64,000 bases of DNA from contig OY755242.1 in the NCBI GenBank assembly GCA_963576725.1, forward strand, positions 27,566,358-27,630,357. The letters are read 5' to 3'. Shown one piece after another: positions 55,584 through 64,000 of the stretch. How positions within the stretch are numbered: position 1 is the first letter of the stretch; each line of letters starts with the position of its first letter. The notes beneath the pieces are model-generated. The model had not been told where the DNA came from and did not search any database. It saw nothing but the letters and a program-made list of their open reading frames with translations. This stretch comes from Azorinus chamasolen (Eukaryota > Mollusca > Bivalvia > Cardiida > Solecurtidae). Both the position numbers and the translations under genes were made by a program.

Positions 55584-55789
55584 TACAGTAACACCTCTCT
55601 TAACCGAAGTTCTAGTAGACAAGAATTTAGATATTTTAGGCAGGTGACAGCTTAATGCAGGGTGAAAGTCTTGCAGAAAGCTCCTCTAGGAGCTTTCTGC
55701 ATGACTTCCACCCTGCATTAAGCTGTCACCTGTTCCCAAGACCGATATTTATACTAAAGATAACGTCCGGTTAGAGAGGTTTAACTGTA
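55584..55789. mobile_element. Pogo-like MITE with complete hairpin (reference copy)
   Basis: Element 55586-55787 between TA. Ends CAGTAACACCTCTCTTAACC and CCGGTTAGAGAGGTTTAACTG-type. The hairpin arms AGGTGACAGCTTAATGCAGG and CCTGCATTAAGCTGTCACCT are exact complements, with core AAAGCTCCTCTAGGAGCTTT. Best copy of the GCTTAATGCAGG subtype. Confidence 0.88.
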
Positions 55790-56100
55790 ATGTGTTAACA
55801 GTTAACTACCTATGGGCAAATATGCTTCACCATTATCAAACAGGTTAGGTATAGATCAGACAACGATGCATTTGAAGTCGACCCAACCTGTTTGATACTC
55901 TTGTCGTATGTTCCAGAAGAAATACATAGAGTAACTAATTCTAGAATTAACGTGACATTTTCTACCAACATGAATAGTCCAATCAATTCAAGTATTGATA
56001 ACACTGTGTGAACCTTCGTGTTAAACGTCTGTGAGGGACAGTTGGTCCTACAAGTACTATGTCTCTAATTAGAGACTTAATTTACTAAACTAGCTCGAAT
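55790..56100. other. Non-genic stretch, nothing recognised
   Basis: No shared repeat. The minus-strand frame at 55810-56004 has no recognisable domain. Confidence 0.35.
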
Positions 56101-56104
56101 ACAA

Positions 56105-56305
56105 CCCTGTTACTCTATAACGGCCACTAAATTGTGTTAATGAGTTGGTATTTGGGGCAGCTGGCTGCTTAAAGCAAGGTGAAAGTAAAACAGAACGCTC
56201 CTATGGGAGCGTTCTGTTTACTTTCACCTTGCTTTAAGCAGCTACTTGCCTTTAACACAAAAACTTGATGTAATTTAGTGACCGTTATAGAGAGGTTTTA
56301 CTGTA
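56105..56305. mobile_element. Pogo-like MITE (CTCTATAACGGCC type)
   Basis: Right end GTTATAGAGAGGTTTTACTG at 56303 followed by TA. The left end has decayed to CCTGTTACTCTATAACGGCC. The hairpin GCTGGCTGCTTAAAGCAAGG has core GCTCCTATGGGAGC. Confidence 0.83.
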
Positions 56306-56317
56306 TAAATCACCGTA

Positions 56318-56363
56318 CAGTACAATCCATCTAAAACAACCATCAAATACCGGGTCTTTAAGA
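56318..56363. mobile_element. Left half of a pogo-like MITE split by the 5.15-kb element
   Basis: CAGTACAATCCATCTAAAAC with TA before it, then ACCGGGTCTTTAAGA. The sequence resumes at 61510 as AGACGGGCGGTAGCATAAT. Copies elsewhere (for example 20810) read GATCTTTAAGACAGGTGACA without interruption. Confidence 0.8.
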
Positions 56364-57169
56364 TAGTAGGGGACAAAAAGCCTGATTTTGGCAGATTTTG
56401 TTACCTGATTTACAATAATTCAATATTTTACATATATAAACTTAACACCTTACCTAACATTTTTAGAAGGGTGGCAGATCATTCCCAATAACATTCTGGT
56501 GGAAATCGTGGTTTCCATAGCAACAAGCTTCAAAATGATATACAGCATTTAAAAGGACTGCCAGTTTGCTTATGGATGTAAATATGTCCCCATTGTTTAC
56601 TCTTTGGAAATGAGAGATGGCTAGTGTTGATTTGAAATTAAATTAAAATAATTTTTTCCTCAATGACTCGTTACTATGGCAATAACGTATGTAATTTTGC
56701 CCAATTTTTCACTTTTTTGAAAACAAATCCTTTTTTTTTTTCTAAATGTCTAAATAATGAATTATTGTAAGACCTTGCTATTTACTCACAAAATTACGCA
56801 AATATTATGTTAACATTCTGGGACACAGATCTGGTTGCCATGACAACAAAAATATTCTTAAAATGATATGAAATTCATTTGTGGTTCTATAATTTACATT
56901 TTCTAGTGAATTATAAAGTTAGCCTACATTTTCTGTTTACAGCATGTCTGTCTTGTTATTTGTATAAAGCATTGTTGTGGTCTTCCATGTGATTGTTGTT
57001 GGAACATTTTGTTTACAAATAAACAGTAAACATATCCTTTGTTACCATGGCAACGGCTATAAAAGAACTTTTTTTAGTGATTTTTGCACAATATTTTCGA
57101 ATTATTTACAATTTTTATCAAGTTCTTTCCATCATTGTATCGAACAAACAAGTCGATTCAAGAAGACTG

Positions 57170-57260
57170 TCTATGTGTAGCTCACCTGGCACAACGTGCC
57201 AAGGCGAGCTATTGTGATCATCATGTGTCGGTCGTCAGGCGTTGCCCATCGTGTGTCGTC
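57170..57260 (+). repeat. AGCTCACCTG hairpin and GTCGTC motif of a mollusc repeat
   Basis: AGCTCACCTGGCAC and GTGCCAAGGCGAGCT form a 15-bp hairpin, followed by GTGTCGGTCGTCAGGCGTTG and GTGTCGTCTGTCGTCAAT. I know this head as a frequent bivalve repeat in which AACATGGCCGCTAGGGG (here at 57535) follows. Confidence 0.6.
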
Positions 57261-57744
57261 TGTCGTCAATATTTTATTTCAAGTGACATCCCCTCTAAAA
57301 TTATATTGTCAAATGTAATGAAACTTTCCAAGGATGGTCTTTGGGTGATTCTCTGTCAAAATAGCTAAAAGAATGTGGATCCATGTAGAACTCTGGTTGC
57401 CATGGCAACCAAAAGAAAAATCTTCTAACCTCTTCTTCTCCGAAACTGGTTGTCAGATTTCAAAATAATTTGATGGGAATAATCAGTAGGTGACTATCTT
57501 CCCAAGTAGCTAAAATCATGACAATATCTAAAACAACATGGCCGCTAGGGGCGGGCCTGTTTGTCTGTATAGAAAACATAGCAAAATTTTAAATCTCCTC
57601 TTCACCAAAACCAATGGTCTGACTTCAGAATAATTTAATTGGAATAATCATTAGGTAACCACCTCCCAAAATAGCTAAAATGGTTTGAAACCATGTGGAA
57701 CTCTGGTTGCCACGACAACCAAAAGAAACCAATATTTAAATTCT

Positions 57745-57962
57745 CAGTGTTAATATACTTACTGGTCCTTCGGGATAATTAGTTTTTATGCTATTAATCT
57801 TGAAAATTGAATACTGCTTAAGCCGGTGCTAGGGGGCATGAGTAGTGTTGCATTTGTAATAACTAGTCACGAACAGACTCAATAAAACCGAGTCTGCAGT
57901 TATCTCCTTTCGCATTACTACTTATGCTTTCGAAGGATCTCCCACTATCAGAATATATTTCT
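57745..57962 (+). repeat. K-family repeat inside the 5.15-kb element
   Basis: TCAGTGTTAATATACTTACT, GGTCCTTCGGGATAATTAGT, GCCGGTGCTAGGGGGCATGA, CTCAATAAAACCGAGTCTGC and CGAAGGATCTCCCACTATCA. It interrupts the TTTCAAAATAATTTGATGGG-type repeat that continues after it. Confidence 0.72.
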
Positions 57963-58374
57963 ACAAACCGATGGTCAGATTTCGAAATAAGTTGATGGGA
58001 ATAATCATTTGGTGACTCTACCAAAATAGCTGAAACAGTGACAGCATTTGGTTTTTATGTCTGAATTTCCAAACTGATTTTCCATCACTTGAGCTTTGTT
58101 TTGTTGGTAAGTCCACCCTCATACATTGTGGACAGACAAGCCCTTGGTCGTGAAGGGATTTCAGGAGCTTACACTGTGCGCATGCAAAACCAATTGAGGC
58201 TCGTGTACGAAGCGATTCTTCAATGCTCAGCTAGGTGTCAGTGTTCGTGTGATATTTGAACACACGAAACTTATGGAAATACTTGGATGTTCAATAGTTA
58301 TGAGCTGCTTAAGTATGCTATAAACTGACATGGACAAAATAAATAAACTTCTAAAGAAGTGGGGCTATATTAGA

Positions 58375-58420
58375 ATCGCGTGTGTCCGTCCGTCCTTCTG
58401 TCCGTCCATCCAGAGCATTA
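58375..58420 (+). repeat. GTCC/GTCCGTC microsatellite
   Basis: CGTGTGTCCGTCCGTCCTTC and TGTCCGTCCATCC introduce the tandem array that follows. Confidence 0.75.
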
Positions 58421-58479
58421 CTCCTAAAGTATTATAGGCAAAACTGTGAAACTTCATAATTATGTGGATAGAGGGTGAT

Positions 58480-59040
58480 GAGAGTATGTGCAGTCAACAA
58501 GGGTTGTAACTTTAAATTCATTTTTGAGGGAGTTATTCCCCTTAGTTACTTTTCAGAAGCAATTTTTTGTCCGGAGCAGAACTTGTCAAGTATTGTAGAA
58601 ACAACTGTGAAACTTTATATATGGAGAGAGGGTGATGAGAGGATGTGCTGTCAATAAGGGTTGCAACTCTAAATTAATTTTCGAGGGAGTTATTCCCTTT
58701 AGTTACTTTCCAGAAGCAATTTTTGTTCGGAGCATAACTTCTCAAGTATTGTTGGCACAACTGTGCAACTTTATATATGGATAAAGGGTGAGAGGATGTG
58801 CAGTCAATAAGGGTTGTAACTCTGAATTCATTTTTGAGGGAGTTATTCCCCATAGTTACTTTTTAGAAGCAATTTGTTTGTCTGGAGCATAACTTCTCAA
58901 GTGTTGTAGGCACAACTGTGAAACTATATGGAAAGAGGGTGGTGAGAGGATGTGCAGTCAACAAGGGCTGTAACTCTAAACTCATTTTTGAGGGATTTAT
59001 TCCCCTTTGTTACTTTTCATAAGCAATTTAAGTGGATGAA
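58480..59040 (+). repeat. About 155-bp tandem array, four units
   Basis: The marker GTTGTAACTCTAAATTCA or its variants begins at 58503, 58660, 58813 and 58967, giving periods of 157, 153 and 154 bases. Each unit has GAGGGAGTTATTCCCCTTAG, TCCGGAGCATAACTTCTCAA and GGGTGATGAGAGGATGTGCA. Confidence 0.85.
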
Positions 59041-59104
59041 AGGATTATTGAGCTATTGCCGCTTGTATTGAAGTCAATGCATCTTGTGACAAGGTGGCGG
59101 GCAG

Positions 59105-59165
59105 GGGTAATAATAACCTTTAGTGATAGCTCTAGTTGTAATAATCACCTTTAGTGATAGCTTAG
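59105..59165 (+). repeat. Two copies of TAATAATCACCTTTAGTGATAG
   Basis: TAATAACCTTTAGTGATAGC (59108) and TAATCACCTTTAGTGATAGC (59143) are a direct pair, each containing the short palindrome TCACCTTTAGTGA in full or part. Confidence 0.6.
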
Positions 59166-59524
59166 TAGTATTTGGCCACAATCAGCTCTGCGATATTCAA
59201 TGAATGAATGTGACTACCGATACATTATAAGATCTATCATATTGACAGTGGTTTGCTTATTTGGTTTGAAATCAATTTGTAATTGGTGTTTCAAAACAGA
59301 GATGATTTTAAATGAACATTTTAACAAACCAAGCTTACTTTTCAAGGAAAACTATTTGTTCCCATATGCTGTAAAAACAATTGTTATTGTACTTTTTCAA
59401 ATAAAATACAGTCTACTGACATATTATGTATTATGTAATGTGTATACATGTTGTAAATAATGTATGCGGTATACACACGTTGTGATTTAAAAACAACGAA
59501 ATCTGTTTGTGAAACACAATGTCC

Positions 59525-59935
59525 CCGATATGACGTTTGATTTTGATGTATGACCTTTACCTTAATAGGTCACCCCTAAAATATTCGCCTCCATAAGTTT
59601 CACATGCATGCCAAGTTTGAAGGATGTATGTTGAAGACGACAAAATCTAAATTTGACCCGTAATTTGGCACTTGACCATAATGTATGACATTGACCTTAA
59701 AAAGTCACCACTAAAACGTTCGCCTCCATAAGTTGCAAATGCATGCAAAGTTTGAGGGATGTATTTTGAATGGTGACAAATTAATCGCCAATCTAAATTT
59801 GACCAGTAATTTGACGTTTGACCTTGATGTATGAACTTGATCTTGATATGTCACCCCTAAATAGTTTTGCCTCTATTATAAGTTGCATATGCATGCTAAG
59901 TTTGAAGTATGTATGTGCAATAGCTACAAAATTGT
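59525..59935 (+). repeat. TTGACCTTGATGTATGACC array
   Basis: Three units of about 145 bases, each with TTGATCTTGATATGTCACCC or a similar phrase, CGCCTCCATAAGTTGCAAAT, GCATGCAAAGTTTGAGGGAT and GTATGTTGAAGACGACAAAA. Confidence 0.75.
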
Positions 59936-60032
59936 CGCCACCGTTAAAGTTGGGAACAAAACAACCAACAAACAGACAATGGAAAAAACAACATAACCCC
60001 TCTTTGATGGGGGAGGGGGGGGGGGCATAATA

Positions 60033-60475
60033 ATGTCACTATTAAGATATTGATACATGTACCCTGTTATTGTTACAATTTTGAATGCCTGTGATGATGA
60101 TTTTGATTGTCTGAAAATGATTTTGAATGTCGGTGATTAAGTGATTTTGAATGGCAGTGATAATGGTTTTTAAATCATTTGTTATATATCATTTAACATT
60201 ATGACTACAGCAATTTGTGATAAATATGTACTTAGTCATAGTTATTAATGAAATTTCTGAGAAAAATGTGGTCATTTAAATGTTAACAGGGCGCAAACTA
60301 ACTATGATGATATTATCTGAAATTCTGAAAGAAAAGTTTCTTGACATAATTCGTTATAAGGTACAATTTATTTATCTAAAATAATATATTATTAAACTGT
60401 TGTGTATGACCATTATATTTATGTCTCATCCTCGATTTACGAAATATTCATGTTGGGTTAAGAAAATAGTTCTCA
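60033..60475. other. Spacer inside the 5.15-kb element
   Basis: Contains GATGATTTTGATTGTCTGAA-type short repeats (60085-60165). A G run (about 60010-60024) precedes it. No coding frame. Confidence 0.45.
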
Positions 60476-61205
60476 AGTTTTACCTTTGACCTTCCAATGA
60501 CCTTGATTTAATGTACCAAGTCCTTGTTAGAGGATATTGTCTTAGTAAATTATTGTTGTGCACAATAATTACAATATGCATCACAGAAAAAATGACTGAA
60601 ATGCACAAAAAGTACAAATTTATTTGACATTTGACTTCTCAAATGTGACTTTTGACCTCTACTTGCGACCTTGACATTGACAATATGTACCAAAGTCATT
60701 GGTAGAGGATATTGACTTCTTAGTAAGGTGTATGTGCACATTTATTACAAAACCTACATCACATACATGGGAAATTGTACCGAAACTGCATAAAAAGTAC
60801 AAATTTGACCTTTGACTTCTTAAATGTGACATTCGACCTCTACTTGCGACCTTGACATTGGCAGTATGTACCAAAGTCCTTGGTAGAGGATATTGATTTA
60901 GTATGTTGATCTTGCGAAGTTATTAGAAATACATCACCTATGTAGAACAAGTGGACTTCAACATTCACAAATTAGTAAAAAATGATGTTTGACTTCTAAA
61001 ATGTGACGTTTGACCTCTATTTGTGACATTGACCTTGACACACCTATAATACTCGTGGTAAAGGGCACCTCCTTTTTTAAATGAATATCTGTCCCAAGTT
61101 TTACTTAAATATACCAATGTTAATGTAAACTTGTAGAACGAAAAGGTATTGAAACAGAGAAAAAAAAGCTCAAATTTGACCTTTGACCCCTAACCATGAC
61201 ATTGA
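60476..61205 (+). repeat. TGACCTCTACTTGCGACCTTGAC array
   Basis: Four diverged units of roughly 180 bases. Phrases: ATGTGACTTTTGACCTCTAC, TTGCGACCTTGACATTGACA, ATATGTACCAAAGTCATTGG and TAGAGGATATTGACTTCTTA. The two minus-strand frames here are translations of the array. Confidence 0.75.
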
Positions 61206-61509
61206 CATGAAAGGGAATCAATTGAAACTTATATTTTTAACATTGCCTTGATATTAGTCATTTAATTGTAAAGTTATATAAAAATCCCTTCGTTAGTTAA
61301 AAAGATATTAAGAGATCTTTGTGTATGATATTTATTAAATTTCTACGACATAGCCGTTACCATGGAAACTCAAATTTTAGTGCTTTATAATTGTACCACA
61401 GTGCTGCCACCCTTCTTATTTTGATTGTTAAGTCATACTCTTCATTATCTGAAAGTATCCTGTCATTGTAAACCAGGTAACAAAATTTCGAAAAATGTCC
61501 CCTACTAAG

Positions 61510-61634
61510 ACGGGCGGTAGCATAATAAGGTTGAACATTGTGTAGGGGTTTTCGTCACTGCTTTCGTCCTGCATTAAGCAACCGCCTACTTATAAAGGCT
61601 CATGCGTTTATATATAAAGTGGTCACCTTTACTA
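61510..61634. mobile_element. Right half of the split pogo-like MITE
   Basis: AGACGGGCGGTAGCATAATA, TTTCGTCCTGCATTAAGCAA, CCGCCTACTTATAAAGG and a decayed right end GTGGTCACCTTTACTATA. It continues the element begun at 56318. Confidence 0.75.
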
Positions 61635-61636
61635 TA

Positions 61637-62275
61637 CCTGAGATTATAAACAACTGTACCTGACAATATAAACATTGTACCTGACAATATAATTTACTGA
61701 ACCTGAGAAAATAAACATTGTACCTGACAAAATAATCATTGTATCTGACAATATTCTTTACTGAACCTGAGAATTAAACATTGTACCTGACAATATAAAC
61801 ATTTTACCTGACAACATACTTTACTGAACCTGAGAATATAAACATTGTACCTGACAATATAAACATTGTACCTGACAATATACTTAACTGAACCTGAGAG
61901 TATAAACGACTGTCCATGATAATATGAATATCCGTTTCTAGGGATGTTTCCTACGATTTAATACAAGATATATATATAGTGTTAGACATTTCATAGAATA
62001 TAAGGTGATGACCTAAGAATATAAATTGCTGTCCTGAGAATATAAATCACTGTAACTGAGAATAAAGATGACTGTCCCTTTCAATTGTACCTGCGAATAT
62101 AAATTAATCTACCTGAGAATATAAATTAATGCACCTGCGAATATAAATCACTGTACCCTGCGAATATAATTTAAAATTCCTAAGAAATATAAACTATTGT
62201 ACATGAGTATATGAATTACTGCACATGAGAATATAAAATGCCTACCTGAGAACATAGAATACTGTAAATGAATTT
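61637..62275 (+). repeat. AT-rich satellite, about 21-23-bp unit
   Basis: Some 25 units of the form CATTGTACCTGACAATATAA or ACTGAACCTGAGAATATAAA. Higher-order pattern: blocks of two or three GTACCTGACAATATAAACAT units separated by a TTACTGAACCTGAGAATA unit, clearest at 61660-61900. The right part (62000 onward) is more decayed. Confidence 0.88.
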
Positions 62276-62393
62276 AACTAAATTTTATTTAGTACATTAG
62301 ATCTAAATTAATTAAGGATTGAACTCAGTAAAAATAGGTCAACATTTGAAAATACGTTTATCTTCATTAGTTTTGTATGACCCTTTACTTCCT

Positions 62394-62642
62394 TTAACCA
62401 TTCACTTGCTGAATTTTAAAACACATTTCTTCTTCTTTACCCATGCCCTGTTGTGTAATTACATATATCTTCACTGCCTACAAGTATTTCTCTGTGTAAT
62501 CACTGCTGTGGAGTGCACTGGTTGCACAATCAATTTGTAAATAGTGCAGACCCAGATGAGACAGCTCCTGCAGGAGCTGTCTCATCTGGGTCTTCACTAT
62601 TTAAGGTAGGTATATTGACGTGAACAGCAAGCGAAGGGTTAA
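62394..62642 (+). mobile_element. TTAA-A MITE
   Basis: Left end TTAACCATTCACTTGCTGAA, right end AACAGCAAGCGAAGGGTTAA. The hairpin has AGCTCCTGCAGGAGCT at its core. Its right TTAA (62639-62642) is also the left TTAA of the next element. Confidence 0.85.
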
Positions 62643-62868
62643 ATGCTTTTTCGGGCCTTTGCAAAAAAGAGTAGACCCTGATCAGAGGGCTGCTAAAGGA
62701 GCTGCCTGATATGGGTCTGCCCTGTTTGCTTATGGAATTATATAGATGTGATTTTATAAGTTCTGGTAAAGTAAATAAAGCCTGTGTTCAGTTACCGTCA
62801 TAAAAGTTCAGCTAATAAATATTCATGATGTCATTTTTTACAAGAACATTGAACAAGCAAAGGGTTAA
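62639..62868. mobile_element. TTAA-D MITE sharing a target site with its neighbour
   Basis: TTAAATGCTTTTTCGGGCCT at the left and GAACAAGCAAAGGGTTAA at the right. The interior AAGAGTAGACCCTGATCAGA, GGGCTGCTAAAGGAGCTGCC and TGATATGGGTCTGCCCTGTT forms a decayed hairpin. Confidence 0.62.
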
Positions 62869-62869
62869 A

Positions 62870-63378
62870 AAAAGAAACAAACATAATGTATAACATCAAA
62901 AATTTCGCACAAAATATAAATCAAAATTTTCTCTATAAATGCAAAGCTCAGTGCGGTTGAAATATGTGTATTTCTAATAATTAATCAGTTACAGAATGCC
63001 GTATGCATAGCACAAAATCGTTCATCAAACATCTGAATGCACAAGGCCGGAATGTCGACACTGTTTTGTTTAATCACCGCTCAACTGGCGCCACTGCTTT
63101 TGTATTTTCTATGTTAATGGAGAATTTTAAATATTAACTGTCGATACTTGGTGAAATATCTGAACTGTTTCATTTTTTCGCGAGACCGTCAAAATAAAGG
63201 CAAAGAAACCCATTCGCATTATTTCGTGAGATTCCTGATTTATGAATTTGTCCGCCATCTTTTGAAATGTTATTCTGTATAGAAATTGTTTTTACTTGAC
63301 GTGTAAAAATTTGTTTAATTATTTTTACTCGGTTACCATGAACATGCACAAAAATGTCAAAATCTATAAAAGTCACTT
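62870..63378. other. AT-rich stretch, nothing recognised
   Basis: No shared repeat or coding signal. Confidence 0.4.
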
Positions 63379-63514
63379 AATGAAACCATTGTGACAAATA
63401 AAGCATTTGCTCCTCTACCAATTTTTATTTTTTCCTTTCCTCTAGTTAATGCTCCTTTTCGGTAGATTCATTCAAAGAGGTTGGGTCTAAAATAGCCTAT
63501 GAGAGAATGAGTTA
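63379..63514 (+). mobile_element. TTAA-B MITE, half element
   Basis: GAAACCATTGTGACAAATAA, AGCATTTGCTCCTC, then directly CTCTAGTTAATGCTCCTTTT, CGGTAGATTCATTCAAAGAG and CCTATGAGAGAATGAGTTA. The right hairpin arm and the left third are deleted. Confidence 0.68.
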
Positions 63515-63589
63515 CGATATATGCTCTACACTTGTGTGAGTGTTTTCCCTTCACCACTTCCCCCCGTACAAAGTTAAAACGCTTTTCGC

Positions 63590-63680
63590 GTCTACGCAAA
63601 CATAGCAAACACAGCTCAGACGTCTTCTGTAGGAAGCGTCTGATCCGGGTCTGCTGTGTTTACTTATGAATTTTTAATAG
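63590..63680. repeat. D-type hairpin fragment
   Basis: GCAAACACAGCTCAGACGTC, TTCTGTAGGAAGCGTCTGAT and CCGGGTCTGCTGTGTTTACT form an imperfect hairpin of the D type. Confidence 0.5.
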
Positions 63681-63730
63681 AGCTGCTAACCAAATACCAA
63701 ACATCCTGTATTAACAAATCAGTGAATAGA

Positions 63731-63844
63731 TACAGTAAAATCTCTCTAAACCGGATGTACACAGTGAAGATATATGTAATTATACAACAGAGCATGGGTA
63801 AAGAAGAAGAAATATATTTTAAAAATCAGCAAGAGAACGGTTAA
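63731..63844. mobile_element. Chimeric MITE: pogo-like left end fused to TTAA-A right part
   Basis: CAGTAAAATCTCTCTAAACC followed by GGAT (63733-63755), with TA before it, switches to GTACACAGTGAAGATATATG and continues as the TTAA-A family to AATCAGCAAGAGAACGGTTAA (63844). The central hairpins of both parents are absent. Confidence 0.7.
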
Positions 63845-64000
63845 TGTAATCATAAACCAAAGAAACCTCGTAAGAACCAACAGGCAAACCGAAACTGATA
63901 AGTGACTAAACCTGTCAGTTTTGTTAAGTATTTTCTTCTAATTGATTCGGTCCGGGTCACTGGGGCATCGCAACGCTTATCTGGTCAAACGATATATCTT

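Larger units (their letters stand above)
56364..61509. mobile_element. 5.15-kb TIR-bounded non-coding element
   Basis: Left terminus TAGTAGGGGACA, right terminus TGTCCCCTACTA. The terminal inverted homology is long but patchy: TTTTGTTACCTG, TTTACAAT, ACTTAACA, AGAAGGGTGGCAG and TTTCCAT.G.AAC occur in the same order on both sides over about 170 bp (56364-56535 and 61365-61509). The pogo-like MITE it interrupts shows AGA on both sides, a 3-bp target duplication. The interior has no open frame with a recognisable transposase. It consists of short repeats (GGTTGCCATGGCAACCAAAA), a tandem array, TTGACCTT-rich arrays and an inserted K repeat. Probably a large non-autonomous DNA transposon. The superfamily is not determined. 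Confidence 0.82.

Overview
The window looks like AT-rich, repeat-dominated non-genic DNA (intergenic or a giant intron) from a mollusc, most likely a bivalve. That is an inference. It rests on a tRNA-type SINE with a GAGTGAGTGAGT terminus (41705-41955), a second SINE with a conserved 3' domain (26500-26748), TTGACCTT-rich arrays, and a GTCCGTC-bearing repeat with an AGCTCACCTG hairpin, all of which I know as common in bivalve genomes. I found no convincing cellular gene. The only long open reading frame belongs to a LINE-type retrotransposon (8146-11064). Most other short open frames are chance frames across repeats.

Layout. 1-700: decayed RTE-type LINE in which endonuclease remnants run directly into the C-terminal tail. 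1900-4900: GT-rich dispersed repeat, TTAA-flanked and TA-flanked MITEs, a minisatellite and a 139-bp hairpin element. 5002-14822: the main structure, a 5'-truncated but ORF-intact LINE (8145-11587) bracketed exactly by two about 3.1-3.2 kb direct copies of one segment (5002-8144 and 11588-14822). 14823-15360: a 145-bp tandem array and a CGGA/CAGA-rich run. 15400-33750: scattered MITEs, GT-rich repeats, two minisatellites, a SINE and a possible terminal exon at 29674-29844. 34000-49400: more MITEs, two 178-bp perfect-length hairpin elements, an RT fragment, SINE pieces and many copies of two dispersed repeats (called K and G here). 51000-56300: a dense MITE cluster. 56364-61509: a 5.15-kb TIR-bounded element without coding capacity, inserted into a MITE whose interrupted target can still be read. 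61637-64000: an AT-rich satellite followed by further MITEs, one of them chimeric.

Family labels used below are mine. Pogo-like: TA target site, ends CAGT...ACTG. TTAA-A, B, C, D, E: non-autonomous elements with TTAA target sites and CCCTT/CCCAT-type ends, resembling piggyBac-type MITEs. K: repeat containing AAAACCGAGTCTGC. G: repeat containing CCGGTTTAAACCCCCAGTG and GGCGGTACT.

The observations most worth attention are: (1) the LINE with kilobase-scale target-site-like duplications; (2) the 5.15-kb nested TIR element with a 3-bp target duplication; (3) a shared hairpin core, GCTCCTNNAGGAGC, in the middle of MITE families that have different ends and different target sites. Coordinates of degenerate repeats are approximate (about 10-30 bp); coordinates of TTAA- and TA-bounded elements were read base by base.
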